Program-made: the position numbers and the translations under genes
The notes under the pieces: model-generated
The model's input: only the letters and a program-made list of their open reading frames with translations
Database searches by the model: none
What the model was told of the DNA's origin: nothing
Assembly: GCA_033558025.1 (NCBI GenBank)
Contig: JAUCEF010000007.1
Coordinates: 4,402,001-4,466,000, forward strand
Origin: Phytophthora sp. 'mugwort'
Lineage: Eukaryota > Oomycota > Peronosporomycetes > Peronosporales > Peronosporaceae
Direction: 5' to 3'
DNA length: 64,000 nucleotides
Shown here: piece by piece, positions 9,986 through 19,999 of the stretch
Numbering within the stretch: position 1 is the stretch's first letter
Layout: the number at the start of each line of letters is the position of its first letter

Positions 9986-10355
9986 TGTAACGGGGTTACA
10001 TGAAGAGTGCCAAGTCACTTTTCAGAGCAGGTGTACCCAAGTACACCAGGTGATGTAGCTAAACATCACTATGACGTCGACGGTAATGACGTCATGGATA
10101 GGTACCACAGATATGGTACAACGACCTCAGAGCCACTCAATAGGATAACATCTAGGGAACTTTATAGGTGACTAATAGTTAGTATGTGTAGACGCATTAA
10201 AGGGGTCACCTATAATTATATTAAGTCTTAGTTCTACCTAATTTTGGTAACAGTCCCACAGACCGGGACTAGTGAATACTGCCGTTTACTGAGAGGTTTG
10301 TATACTCTCCGGAAGTCACACTTCCTGTGCGCAAGGTGTTGTGTGCCCCGTCACA
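9986..10355 (+). repeat. 5' LTR of the gypsy element (370 bp)
   Basis: Bounded by TG and CA inside the imperfect terminal repeats TGTAACGGGG/CCCCGTCACA. It contains several small palindromes (GTGTAC-CCAA-GTACAC at 10031-10046) and two TGACGTC motifs. The copy at 17589-17956 has the same order of blocks with small indels. Confidence 0.95.
10072..10094 (+). promoter_or_regulatory. Paired CRE-type TGACGTC motifs in the LTR
   Basis: TGACGTCG at 10072-10079 and the perfect palindrome TGACGTCA at 10087-10094. Both are retained in the 3' LTR (17675-17682 and 17691-17698) despite about 6% LTR divergence. TGACGTCA is the classical ATF/CREB bZIP site, which suggests, without proving, that the LTR promoter responds to a host bZIP protein. 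Confidence 0.5.
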
Positions 10356-10423
10356 CTTGGTAGCACTTGTAGTCAATCCACGCTTACGCGGCTTACTACC
10401 TGAAACCTCTGGGTCCTAGCAAC

Positions 10424-11360
10424 ATGAACCGGAATGAGTTTCCTCATCTGAACAACTCATAGTTCGAGTCTGTTCGTAAGATGACTCGCATCTGTGGTGT
10501 GGATACTTTGCGCAACTTGGCGTCGTCAACGCAAGCTGAGCAGGTCGAACGCGGTCACGCATTCGACATGTATGACCGGGAGCTCATCGAATATGTTCGG
10601 AGCAACCTGCAAGTTCCGGCCGCAGAGCCGAAACCGGTCTACCCCAAGCCGCTAAGGCTGAAGGTAAACCCTTATGAAGGGAAGGAAAGGTGAAAACCTT
10701 CACTTCTGGGTGCGAGAAGTAGAGCTCGCAGTGGATGTGGCTCTCATCTCTTCGGAGCACCTCCGAGTGGCTTTCGTCCTCTCCAACCTTAGCGGGCGTG
10801 CTAAGCCTTTGGCGTATACGCGGGATGCGACAACGCCTGGATGCTTCGCATCCTGGGATCAACTGTGTAAACAGTTTAAAGCCGCGTTCCCCCCGGCAAA
10901 CTATGAGTACCGCCAGCGGTCATGCTTCCTGTCATGTAAACAGGGAAGACGTGAGCTACACGAGTACATCCAGGAGATGCGGGAGCTCACCGCAGTGGAA
11001 ACCTACCCCATGAACACATTAAAGTGACGGTGTTCATGGACGGCCAAAGAGTAGGCCCGCGCCCGCACGCAGCTATTTCGGGTACAGGCCAATACTCTGG
11101 AAGAGGCGATCCAAATCGACCTCCAAGAGGAGTACAGTCACCACCAAGCACGCATGCCGGCAGCGATGTGGCCAGGGCTGCGACACCAAGTCGCGGAGCC
11201 CCAAGCGGGTCAGTTCCCATGGAACTGTCTCGCCAAGCAGCACGATATTCGCTGCTATAGCTGTGGTAAGCTAGGGTACATGGCACGTGCCTGTCCTGCG
11301 GGGGGGGGGGGGGAACGAAAGCGTTTCCCTCCCAAGCCCATCGCGCTCAAGGGTCGCTGA
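10424..11360 (+). pseudogene. gypsy gag, frameshifted
   Basis: The ATG at 10424 (MNRNEFPHLNNS) is followed by an in-frame TAG near 10463, then KMTRICGVDTLRNLASS and KPLRLKVNPYEG. A frameshift near 10690 leads to ENLHFWVREVELAVDVALI and the retrotransposon gag domain through 11027, with another shift after that. A zinc-knuckle-like motif lies at 11253-11294: CYSCGKLGYMARAC. In a normal CX2CX4HX4C knuckle the ninth residue is His; here it is Tyr. A run of about 14 G follows at 11300-11313. The protein would have packaged the element RNA; this copy cannot. Confidence 0.85.
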
Positions 11361-11539
11361 CAAAGGCCACGACCCCACGGGCAGGGGAACGCAGGACACA
11401 AGTAGAGGCGAGGCGCCCTACTGGGGAAGATTTAAGTCTTCATGAGCGGTGCCCGGGCGGTGCGCACCATGAAGACTTAGCCCCTGAGAGTCTCGGCACT
11501 CTCGAATCGAAGAAGGGCAGAGTTGGAATGCTAGTAGTA

Positions 11540-12015
11540 CACGTAAGGTACGGGAATATACCCAGCCCTTCTGAGTCTTGATAGACTCTGGTTCGTCGAA
11601 GAACTTCGCACGCCGCCAGATTGTTGCGGAGAACAGCAACGAGTTGGCCGATGCTTTACGAGAAGGCAAAGGCAACGGGACAGTGTCAGTACAACTGGCC
11701 GACGGAACGGTGATTACCGTTCCCAAGATCCATGTGGATCTAGCTGTGAAGTTCGACGACTTCGACAGCATGGAACAGTTTACTCTCCTAGAGATGGACA
11801 AGTATGACTTGATCCTGGGCATGCCCTGGCCCGAGAAACATGAGCCATGGATCGATTGGCGAAACAAAGCCATCGGGGCCAGCCGGCCCGCAGTTACTGA
11901 CAGAGCATTGGTGAGCCATGTTCCCACCTCTGCCAGGAACTGGGGCGTCCGAAAGGGTTGTCGGGATGCAAAAAAGGAGCGTCCAGTGCGTTTTTGGGAG
12001 CCACCGACGTATTGA
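11540..12015 (+). pseudogene. gypsy retropepsin-like protease region
   Basis: The active-site motif IDSGSSKNFARRQ is at 11581 onward (ATA GAC TCT GGT). It is followed by VQLADGTVITVPKIHVDLAVKF and DLILGMPWPEKHEPWIDW, the usual flap and the closing ILGMPW motif of gypsy proteases. The catalytic Asp-Ser-Gly is intact, but the region is isolated from gag and pol by frameshifts. It would have cleaved the Gag-Pol polyprotein. Confidence 0.85.
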
Positions 12016-12272
12016 GCGACTCCCTAAAAGCGGTGGCAGCAGAAGCTGCACTGATCGAGTGCGGCAGTCCTTAAACTATAGCCATCGTCTCCCGCCGAAA
12101 TCTAGACCGGCGGCTGAGGCTTCAGGAGTGGTGATGCCCGGAGGCACCGACCAGGTGGGTAACCTAGGTCCACACCAAGTCACCCAGGCAGAAACTGGCG
12201 AGAGAAAGAAGCGCGAGGCGCTTCCTGTGTGGCTAACCTGTTCCACACCAGGTCACCCAGACCATAACTGAA

Positions 12273-14130
12273 GTGGCGGAATGCACTAATTGTGTGGGTA
12301 ACCATGTTCCACACGAAACCCTAGAGGCTTTGGACGTCGTCAATGAGACGTCCACAGACGTGGGTAACGAGGTACAACGTCATGGTCGCCGTCGACGACA
12401 TAATCGACACCGCAAGTCGAGTCTGAAGTCATTTCAGACTGGAGTCGCTTCAAGCGACTCGGAACCCAGGGCCTGGGTTCTTCCGACGCGGCCAATCGAA
12501 AGGTGTTATCACATCCTCAACGGCGAGACCGGCCATCGGGTCAAGGCAGGCGGCAACCAGCTAGAGCCGCTGCCAGTGGTGTCAGAGCTCCTGAACCTCG
12601 AAGAGTTGACGCCGACAGATATCTTGGCCGACCTGAAGGCAGGCGAAATTGCGGAGGTGGTACTCTTGAAGCAAGAGTCCACTCCAGAGGAATTGAATTC
12701 CTCCTCGGCTGTGAACGATGGCGTCCTGGAGGCATTCTCCTCCCAGCGTGCCTCGCGCTTGAGTTCTGAGATTTTCAAGAACTCGAAGGATCCAGTATAC
12801 CCTTTGATGAAGGAGTTCGAGGACGTGGTGTCCAAGGATTCACCTTCTCATATCCCACCGGATCCTGTGATCAGGCACGAGATTGATCTCGTGCCGGGCA
12901 CGCTCGTACTGCTCTTGAGGCAGTGCGAGATCATTATTGCCTTCCCTGCCGATAAGACCAAGGCAGCCATGGTGCGGGAATCGAACCCCCCCCCGCACTC
13001 TACGCCAACCTTTGGGATTCAGAAGCCGAACGGGAAGTGACGCCTGGTTCATGGTTTTAAAATAAGCTGAACAGCGCGACGGTGTCGGCCCAGACACCCA
13101 TCCCGCGAAAGGATGTGTTGTTAAACAACATGGCCGGGTGCGCGTTATACAGCGCCTTGGATCTGGTGGATGGACTAGCAGATCCTGATGCGCGAGAGCG
13201 ACATCTCGCTCACCGCAGTGAGCATTCCGAGCGGTATGCTCTGGGAGTGGCTGGCGAAGCCACAGGGCCTGTTTATCCCCGGCGACGTTCAATCGCCTGG
13301 TCACGCAGTTGTTTAGGCCACTGCGTGCGTACGCACAGTCGTACTTCGACGACATCCTCGTCCATAGAGCGAACAAGCTCTATGCCAACATCGACTAGTG
13401 CGTCTTCGCGGCGCAAAAGATATAAAGTTTTCGGTTGCTTCGTTAGCAATGTCGGCGTTCGAGCCGGACCGGAGAAGGTCAAGGCCATTTCGGCTTGGCC
13501 AGCGCCAAGGTCACAGAAGGGCCTGAGGAAGTGGCTGGGCTTAGACAACTACCTCCGTAAATACAGCGAAGGATACGCGGGTCTGGCTAGGCCCTTGTCG
13601 GATCTTCTAAAGAAGGATACCGACTGTCACCGGGGGCTTGAGCACCAGGAAGCATTTGGCAATGTCAAGGCAATCCTTCAGAAGGCGCCTGTCCTGGCAC
13701 TGCCAGACGAGACGAAGCCGTTTAGCGTCGTCTGTGATGCATCCGATTATGTAATCGGGTGTGCATTGCTGCAGCACGATGCAGCAGGATGTGAACGAGT
13801 GATCTCGTTTTCAGTCCAGGCAGCTCAAGGTTGCCGAACGGAACTACCCCGTTCATGACAAGGAGCTGCTTGCCATGAAGTACGCCCTTGTCAAATTCCG
13901 GGTGCACCTCCTGAGCTCTCAGCCCCTTGTGATCTACACAGATCACGCATCCTTACGGGCAGCGACGAATTTGCCCCATTTGTCCCAACGGATGGCGATG
14001 TGGCTGTCCTTCTTCGCGGAATATAATTCCGCGTCGAGTACAAGCCTGGCAAACTCAACGTGCTTGCCGATGCGTTGTCACGCAGGCCGGACTATGAGCT
14101 GGCGAACATAAGTCGCACCACGACCGAGCT
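12273..14130 (+). pseudogene. gypsy reverse transcriptase and RNase H, broken
   Basis: A spacer (12273-12840) leads into the RT N-terminus (RHEIDLVPGT, then a gap, ESNPPPHSTPTFGIQKPNGK). Another frame gives TPIPRKDVLLNNMAGCALYSALDLVDG at about 13090. The catalytic box survives as YFDD at 13342-13353, but in a frame that soon meets a TAG (13396-13398). The connection domain (VRAGPEKVKAISAWP, LRKWLGLDNYLRKYSEGYAGLARPLSDLLKKDTD) and the RNase H start (FSVVCDASDYVIGCALLQ) are readable at 13460-13800. RNase H resumes after a shift as NYPVHDKELLAMKYALVKF and ends in LADALSRRPDYEL near 14100. At least four frame changes are needed, so no enzyme can be made. Confidence 0.9.
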
Positions 14131-14289
14131 ATATGATCAGATACGCATGGCGTATCGGGGCGACGAAGCCATGGCACCTCGGTGCGTTTCCTGGTCGATG
14201 GCAAGGAAGCTAAGGCCGAGTAGCTCACGCCACGTCAGAGAGTCCGGCTCTATCGATACGAGTGGGCCGGTGGCCTACTCTACCATCGC

Positions 14290-15615
14290 GTGGAGCCCCA
14301 CGAAACCCCTCGGGTAGTCGTTCCAAGCGACGAGGACCTCAAGTTTGACATCCTACAGGAGGCGCTCAATGCGCCGTCCAGCGGTCACTTGGGCCGCGAG
14401 AAGACCTTCCAATCGGTCTATCAGTACTTTTGGTGGGCTCACACGTACAAGTGGGTCGAACAGTATGTGAAGACATGTGAAACATGTCAGCGGGTGAAAC
14501 CCGCCGGGCACGCCTCGGCTCCCTTGCAGAGCCTGCCCGTTCCAGCGGGCTGCTTCAAGATCGATGAGTCTGGATTTAATCTTCGGACTTCCAGCCGATG
14601 GCCATGGGAACACCGGCATCTTGGTGTTCCTGTACCGTCTGAGCAAGATCGTGCGTCTTGCTCCGGTCAAAGACACAGTGACTGAGAAACAGGCTGCGAA
14701 GCTGCCTGGATGGCGCTATCATGGTTTGCCGGAGACAATTGTCTCGGATCTTGGCCCGCGGTTTACCGCTGCATTCTGGCGAACGCTGTTCCAACTACTT
14801 GGAACAAGGCTGCACATGTCCACTAGCGATCATCTTCAGACGGATGGGCAGACGGAGCATGTCAACCGACTGCTTGAGGACACTCTACGCAGTGTCTTTG
14901 CGGAGGCTCCTCGCACTTGGTCAGAACGCCTGCCAGTAGTTGAGTTTGCACTCAACAATGCGGTCCACGCATCGACCGGGTATACCCCGTTCTATCTGAA
15001 TGGCTTAAACCATGCACGGGTGCCGCTCACTTTGTGAGGCAGCACCCCGTCTTCCGTTCTAAGTGGGGGAGAGGCTCGGGAAGCGCTTTCCTACCAGGTC
15101 TCGGACATGAGATCGGTTTCCTTGCGAAAACAAGTGGAGTCTTTTATAAACACCAGACTGACGTAATCAGCCGTGTCCGTGATGTCATGGCAGCGGCACA
15201 GAACAAACAAAAGGAGTACTCTGACAAGAATGGAAGAGGAAACTTAAACGTATTTAATGTTTGGGATTTATTCCTACTAGACACTAGGAACTTGCCACTC
15301 GCCACGGTAAGTTCCGCTGGGAGCAACAAGCTGAAGCACCGCTTCATTGGACCCTTCGCGGTCCTGGCCAGGCATGGTGCGGCATATACCATTGACCTGC
15401 CTAAGTCGACGACGACCCACCCGACGTTCTACGTGGGCCGTCTGAAGCGGTACCATGGTCCAAAGGGCTCACAGGCCCCAGCTCTACAAAGCATGGCTGC
15501 GACCCTTCTCTCTGAGCGCAAGTCAAAAGCCCAGGTCCCTTGCGGGGCCGCGGAAAGGGCTCTATCCCAAAGAACTCCGGCTGCATACGCCTACGCCGAG
15601 TATGAGCCATTGTGA
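14290..15615 (+). pseudogene. gypsy integrase, catalytic triad retained but frame broken
   Basis: The zinc-binding domain reads SGHLGREKTFQSVYQYFWW...CETCQRVKP (14290-14530). The catalytic core is in a second frame from 14564: MSLDLIFGLPADG (first Asp), VSDLGPRF (second Asp), then exactly 35 residues to the Glu of QTDGQTEHVNR, so D,D-35-E is complete. A third frame from 15034 holds the C-terminal part, with FIGPFAVLARHGAAYTIDLP and HPTFYVGRLKRYHGP. Integrase inserts the cDNA copy; three frames in one gene make this copy inactive. Confidence 0.9.
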
Positions 15616-16055
15616 TACGGCTGGGAGTATGCAGGAGGCGCCCCCGCCTGGGGCACAGGCCGCAGGAGGTCCCGAATGAGAGACAACGCCCGTTGGACTC
15701 GGTCCATGGACGCCCAAAAGGCATCCAGACGCTGGAAAATCTCGTCCATGTCATTCGTACGACGGTCGACCTGTCCTTCAAGGGACGACAAGTCATCGGC
15801 CAGAAGATTCACGTCGTCACGAATAGGTAAAAAAAAAACAAGAACTCCCAGTCTGGGCGGCAGCAACCCCGCCCTCACCAAGTCCAAGCGCAACCTCAAG
15901 CGCAAGGACTCGACAACGAAGAGCGGTGTCTTCTACGACTCGAGGTGGGGTGGAAGGCGGCACACCAGGTCCTGAGCTGGATCGGAGGGGCGGCGCCTCA
16001 TACTCGTACTCGTTCGAGGGCACCACCACCTCTCCTCGACCGTAATGGGGAGACC

Positions 16056-16184
16056 CACTACCACGTCGAACATGTGCTCCAGGAGCGGCGCGTTCACGGG
16101 AAGCGCCAGCTCCGCGTGAAGTGGAGGGGGTACTCGGAAGCTGACTGCTCATGGGAGTCGTACGAGCGGCTCCAGGCTGACTGA
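16056..16184 (+). pseudogene. Chromodomain at the gypsy pol C-terminus
   Basis: HYHVEHVLQERRVHGKRQLRVKWRGYSEADCSWESYERLQAD is the core of a chromodomain, ending at a stop at 16182-16184; the aromatic residues and the VKWRGY motif are kept. It is separated from integrase by about 440 bp that include an A-rich tract near 15831-15838. In chromoviruses this module targets integration to marked chromatin. The reading frame (from about 15945) is not continuous with integrase. Confidence 0.85.
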
Positions 16185-16249
16185 CAGAAGGCTATCGCGA
16201 TCTGGGAACAGAATCGGCGGCGGTTTCGTAAGTAGTTCGGGCTTTCTTC

Positions 16250-17488
16250 CCCGTACGGGGTGTGATCGTAGAGCCATGACCATACCCCCGCTCATCACGA
16301 GCGCGCTAGAAACGGAATGCTTCTGCAATTCTCGAGAGGGCTGCCGTTTGCCTACCACATAGGCAAACTCAATACGCAGATCTCGGAGGTCAAGGATGGA
16401 CTCCAGGCTGAGATCCTGCCGGAGCAGCGCGTAGCAGCCCACTCCAAAAGACGGCCTCGGCCTCTTGGAAAGAGTCACGGTGTGGGGGCATCACGGCTGG
16501 ATAGCCCCACACAAATCGCAGTCCCGACCGGAGCTCTGGCTTATTCGCCGGTTCGTGAACTCCTTGAGCGGGATGTTGTGCGGTGCCAGGAGCACGCACC
16601 GAGCGATGCTCACGTTTTGGAAGAGGGGCTGCTTGGCCACCAGGTGGCCCTCATAATCGCACCGAGAAGATCGCCCGCCGAGAAACACGCACGCGAGGGG
16701 GCTGGAGCTGCCATGTAGGCGTCGGCTCCGTGGGACTCCTCGGGAGGGAAGTACCCGGGACGGTAAGGCGGCCCCCCACGAATAGGTGAAGAGTACTTCA
16801 CAGGCGATCGTGTCGCCGGGGCCCGCACTCCCTTATGACGAGCAGCCTGGTACTCCGACGGCGCCCGTCGAGATCGTTGGAGATCTCTCGGCCGAATTTG
16901 GCCCTCTTCCTCCTCGTCGGAAAAAGAACTGAAGAGGCCCTTATTCGTGAGCGTGAGGGTTCTATACCCTTCACGGATAGGAGACCTGGAAGCAGCCCAC
17001 CGCTTACGGCTGACTTCCGAGGCTGCTGCAGCCTTAGCAGCCTTAACGCGGGCAGTTGCCTCAGCGAGCGTCAAGTCTTGACCGGAGAACGAGGTTCTCT
17101 TCGTCCTCCTTGGGTGAGTGCGGGCTCCCCTAACGCTCCGGCGTTTTCGGCGCGTCGCTGTCGTCGCCGTTATGGCTAGACAGTGGGGTACGGGACCCAA
17201 GCGAGTCCGACTGACTCGGGTCGCCGCCAGACCCCTTGACGAATGGGATTCGTTGTCGTCCTAGGAGATGGGAGACTTGCCCGAGACCTCCTCATAGTAC
17301 ACGAGGAGCTCAGGGTCCTCCTCAGGCGGTTCCGGTGCCTTGGGGGTCACCTTGGATGCCACCTTGGTGGATCCCTTAGCGGTCGAGCCTATGCCAGACG
17401 GCTTAGAGCTCTTAGTGGAAGCCGAGAAGAAGGAGAGCACGCGGAAGTGCTCGGGCTCAAAAGGAAATGAGCCGGCTGCGGAAATCAA
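16250..17488 (-). pseudogene. Antisense ORF region between chromodomain and 3' LTR
   Basis: Reading the minus strand gives long frames at 17488-17261 (ends ELLVYYEEVSGKSPIS), 17200-16610 (196 codons, with FSSFSDEEEEGQIRPRDLQ and Arg/Pro-rich segments) and, by one-base shifts, 16688-16491 (CDYEGHLVAKQPLFQNVSIARC and a CDLC pair) and 16478-16250. The pieces join end to end, suggesting one antisense coding region of more than 350 codons, now frameshifted. Cys pairs could form a zinc site. No known family was recognised. Antisense ORFs at this place occur in some plant gypsy elements. It might also be chance openness of GC-rich sequence. Confidence 0.45.
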
Positions 17489-17588
17489 CCGCAGCGAAGT
17501 CGATGTAATTCGACTTGGAGAGTGAAAGGCGGCGATTTCCTTTCACTCGCCCTGGATGGTCGGTAAACCGAACCTAAGTGGGGAAGGA

Positions 17589-17956
17589 TGTAACGGGGTT
17601 ACATGAAGAGAGCCAAGTCACTCTTCAGAGCAGGTGTACCAAAGTACACTAAGTGATGTAGCTAAACATCACTATGACGTCGACGGGTAATGACGTCATG
17701 GATAGGTACCACAGATATGGTACAACGACCTCAGAGCCACTCAATAGGATAACATTTAGGGAACTTTATAGGTGACTAATAGCTAGTATGTAGACGCATT
17801 AAAAGGGGTCACCTATAACTATACTAAGTATTAGTTCTACCAATTTTGGTAACAGTCCTACAGGCCAGGACTAGTGAATACTGCCGTTCCCTGAGAGTTT
17901 GTATACTCTCCGGAAGTCACACTTCCTGTGCGCAAGGTGTTGTGTGCCCCGTCACA
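17589..17956 (+). repeat. 3' LTR of the gypsy element (368 bp)
   Basis: Same termini as the 5' LTR and followed by the CTGAC target duplication. It carries the TGACGTCG and TGACGTCA motifs at 17675-17682 and 17691-17698. Confidence 0.95.
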
Positions 17957-19190
17957 CTGACAGCCCATCTACGAACGTTTCGTCGCCGATCAAGGATCGG
18001 AGGGAGTTTGCATCATGACCAACTATTCGCACGCTGAGATCGGGACACTGTATGCTATGGTCCAGCCAGCAATCTCGTCGTCCTGGGACGTTGGGCGAGA
18101 TCGGAGTTTAAATTTACCGCGCGCGATACCTTCTTCATTTCGTTAAACGTCCCGAAGCGATACTCCCAGCGGGACATGCATGCCAAGGTTTTCGGGCGGA
18201 AAACGTATTCGTTCGAGAAAACGACGATGGGGTGCTCGAGCTGATCGAAAAGCCACTCGTGGATTACTTCACCAGCCGATCGACGTTGACAATGCGCGTC
18301 AAAAGGCTCAACTGCTCAGGAACTGTCGATACGCACTCCATGCTGCAGATGTGAAGTACCAAGAGGCTCAGCGTCCGTGTGGAAGAATCGCGGAAGCAAA
18401 ACCGTATTATTCAAGTAAGTTCTACTTTATGGACTAAAACTTAGAGCGTACGTTGAACTTCCAGGCGTATGCATCGCGCTGTCATCGCACTACCTGAGGG
18501 CCACGCACGACAATACCATCTTTATGGAGCGGAAAGAACTTCACACGAACATGCTGGCCACGAATGTTGTTACCGGAGAGCTCGGGATCGAAGACAATAG
18601 AGAAGGCCATGAAGCATTAAGGCGAATCTGGGCAGTTCTGGTAGACATGGGATACCAAGGGTCTGGCCAATAATCAGAACGATCCAACCCAAGCGCAAAC
18701 CTCGAAATGTCGAGTCTACCCTACCAACGATGAAATTCAGCGTAACCGGCGTGTTCTGCTGACGGCATCGTTATCGATATGTACTTCGGTCGCTTGAGCA
18801 AGCTGTGGGTGATCATGTCAGAGACATTTCGTTGGCGTGATGACTAGCTTGACATGATCGTGGACATTACTTGCGCCTTGACGAACTACCACACGTCACT
18901 AATGCCTTTCTTTGCTCAAAATGCCGATTTCTACAAAATGATGCTGAAGGAGTACATACGACGCGGTGAACAAGCAATGGAATGGTGTGCTCGCAACCAA
19001 GCTACGTACCGCCGTGGCCGGGCCAACAGGAATAATCTCGAAATTCGCTTTAACGCCTCGCAGCAATCCAAGTCATCGCAAGCATCTCGACCCCTGCACT
19101 TTCCGCCGTACTATCTTTGTACCAGCCAACTTCTTGGTTGCAAGAGTCATCTTCTCTTCGTCAGACATTCCTGCATACATAAGACATAGT
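17957..19190 (+). pseudogene. PIF/Harbinger-like transposase gene, 3' part
   Basis: After the gypsy element the gene resumes with a MTNYSHAEIGTLYAMVQPAI segment (ATG at 18015). Then come CRYALHAADVKYQEAQRPCG (first catalytic Asp), SSHYLRATHDNTIFMERKEL (second Asp), WAVLVDMGYQG and IDMYFGRLSKLW (about 18770-18815) followed by RWRDD-LDMIVDITCALTNYH (18850-18900). This order is that of the DDE_Tnp_4/Harbinger domain. The third acidic residue, normally Glu before the YFGR motif, is Asp. Several frameshifts and stops break the gene. The ORF at 18854-19189 is the longest uninterrupted piece. The enzyme would cut and paste a DNA transposon; this copy is dead, independently of the gypsy insertion. 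Confidence 0.75.
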
Positions 19191-19199
19191 GTAAACAAA

Positions 19200-19735
19200 T
19201 AAAATTCTTTCAGATCGCGAAGTTGGCAGTAGAAGGTATCTAACCATCATCTTCTCTTTCGAGAGCTTTTCCGATAAACCATACTGGCTGTGAGTGTGGA
19301 CGGATCATTATTCCCCCTAGGCTAGATATGGATCATCGCAGGTAGGTGACAACCCTCTTAGAGCGACACTTTGCAGCGACACTCCCCCTCAATTCACCCC
19401 AAACAAGCTAATGCAAGGTTGGTTAATTGCACACTGGGCTACAGGTCGCATGGCGACTTCGGGGATCGCGATGGAATTGCAGCGCCTGTTATTCCATCTG
19501 TTGGTCTGTTCAACGGTTGGTATCCAATGAAATAGCAGGTATGCAGAAAATCCAGTGACAGCCGTTAATTCCGAATTATCTTAAATTTTGTTCACTTTCT
19601 GAATCTTCAGCAACTTTTACAGTATTACATAAGAAAGATCTTCGAACATCTTGTGACCAACTAAATGGTTTGTCTATCATATACATCTGTGGTACAGCAG
19701 AGTTGAGTCTCAACTTAAGACACACCTAACATTCA
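19200..19735. other. No supportable gene
   Basis: AT-rich sequence with no sustained frame. It may include the 3' end of the Harbinger element; terminal repeats were not identified. Confidence 0.5.
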
Positions 19736-19744
19736 CCTCCGATC

Positions 19745-19975
19745 CCTTCTGTCGAAGTGCACCGCTCTGGATGGTTCACTAGCACATGGACGGCGGGCAC
19801 GGTTCACACCGATCCATACGCTGATTGGCTGATCACCATGATAGCCATCTCGGGGGAAAGAACTTCTGTTTGCGCAACCGCACTCAACAGATCAACAAGG
19901 GGGGGAGTAGGTATCCAGAAAGACTAGAAGGACCTGTTTAAGCCACCCTAATCTTTATCCTCAACAACACGAGCG
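19745..19975 (+). repeat. Copia LTR remnant, upstream copy
   Basis: Sequence around 19755-19815 (GTGCACCGCT...GGTTCACTA...GCACGGTTCA) matches 21638-21700 in the same order. Each copy is followed at a similar distance by AGGTTAACAGCC and then copia gag. This pattern fits LTRs of one decayed copia family. Precise ends are not readable. Confidence 0.55.
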
Positions 19976-19999
19976 TTACTAACAGGTTAACAGCCGGGA

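Larger units (their letters stand above)
9986..17956 (+). mobile_element. Complete Ty3/gypsy chromovirus-type LTR retrotransposon, decayed
   Basis: Two LTRs (9986-10355 and 17589-17956) begin TGTAACGGGG and end CCCCGTCACA, and the element is flanked by perfect 5-bp target duplications CTGAC (9981-9985 and 17957-17961). A primer-binding region starts TGGTAGCACTTG at 10358, two bases inside the LTR. A polypurine tract AAGTGGGGAAGGA lies at 17576-17588, directly before the 3' LTR. The domain order is gag, protease, reverse transcriptase, RNase H, integrase, chromodomain, i.e. gypsy/chromovirus. The LTRs differ at roughly 20-25 positions by eye, so the insertion is not recent. The polyprotein is broken by many frameshifts and stops, so it is non-autonomous now. 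It sits inside a Harbinger-like transposase gene. Confidence 0.95.

Noticed and set aside
12971..12996. GGTGCGGGAATCGAACCC resembles the reverse complement of a tRNA T-arm
   Set aside because: It is the coding sequence of the conserved RT segment MVRESN; no acceptor or anticodon arms fold around it, so it is not a tRNA.
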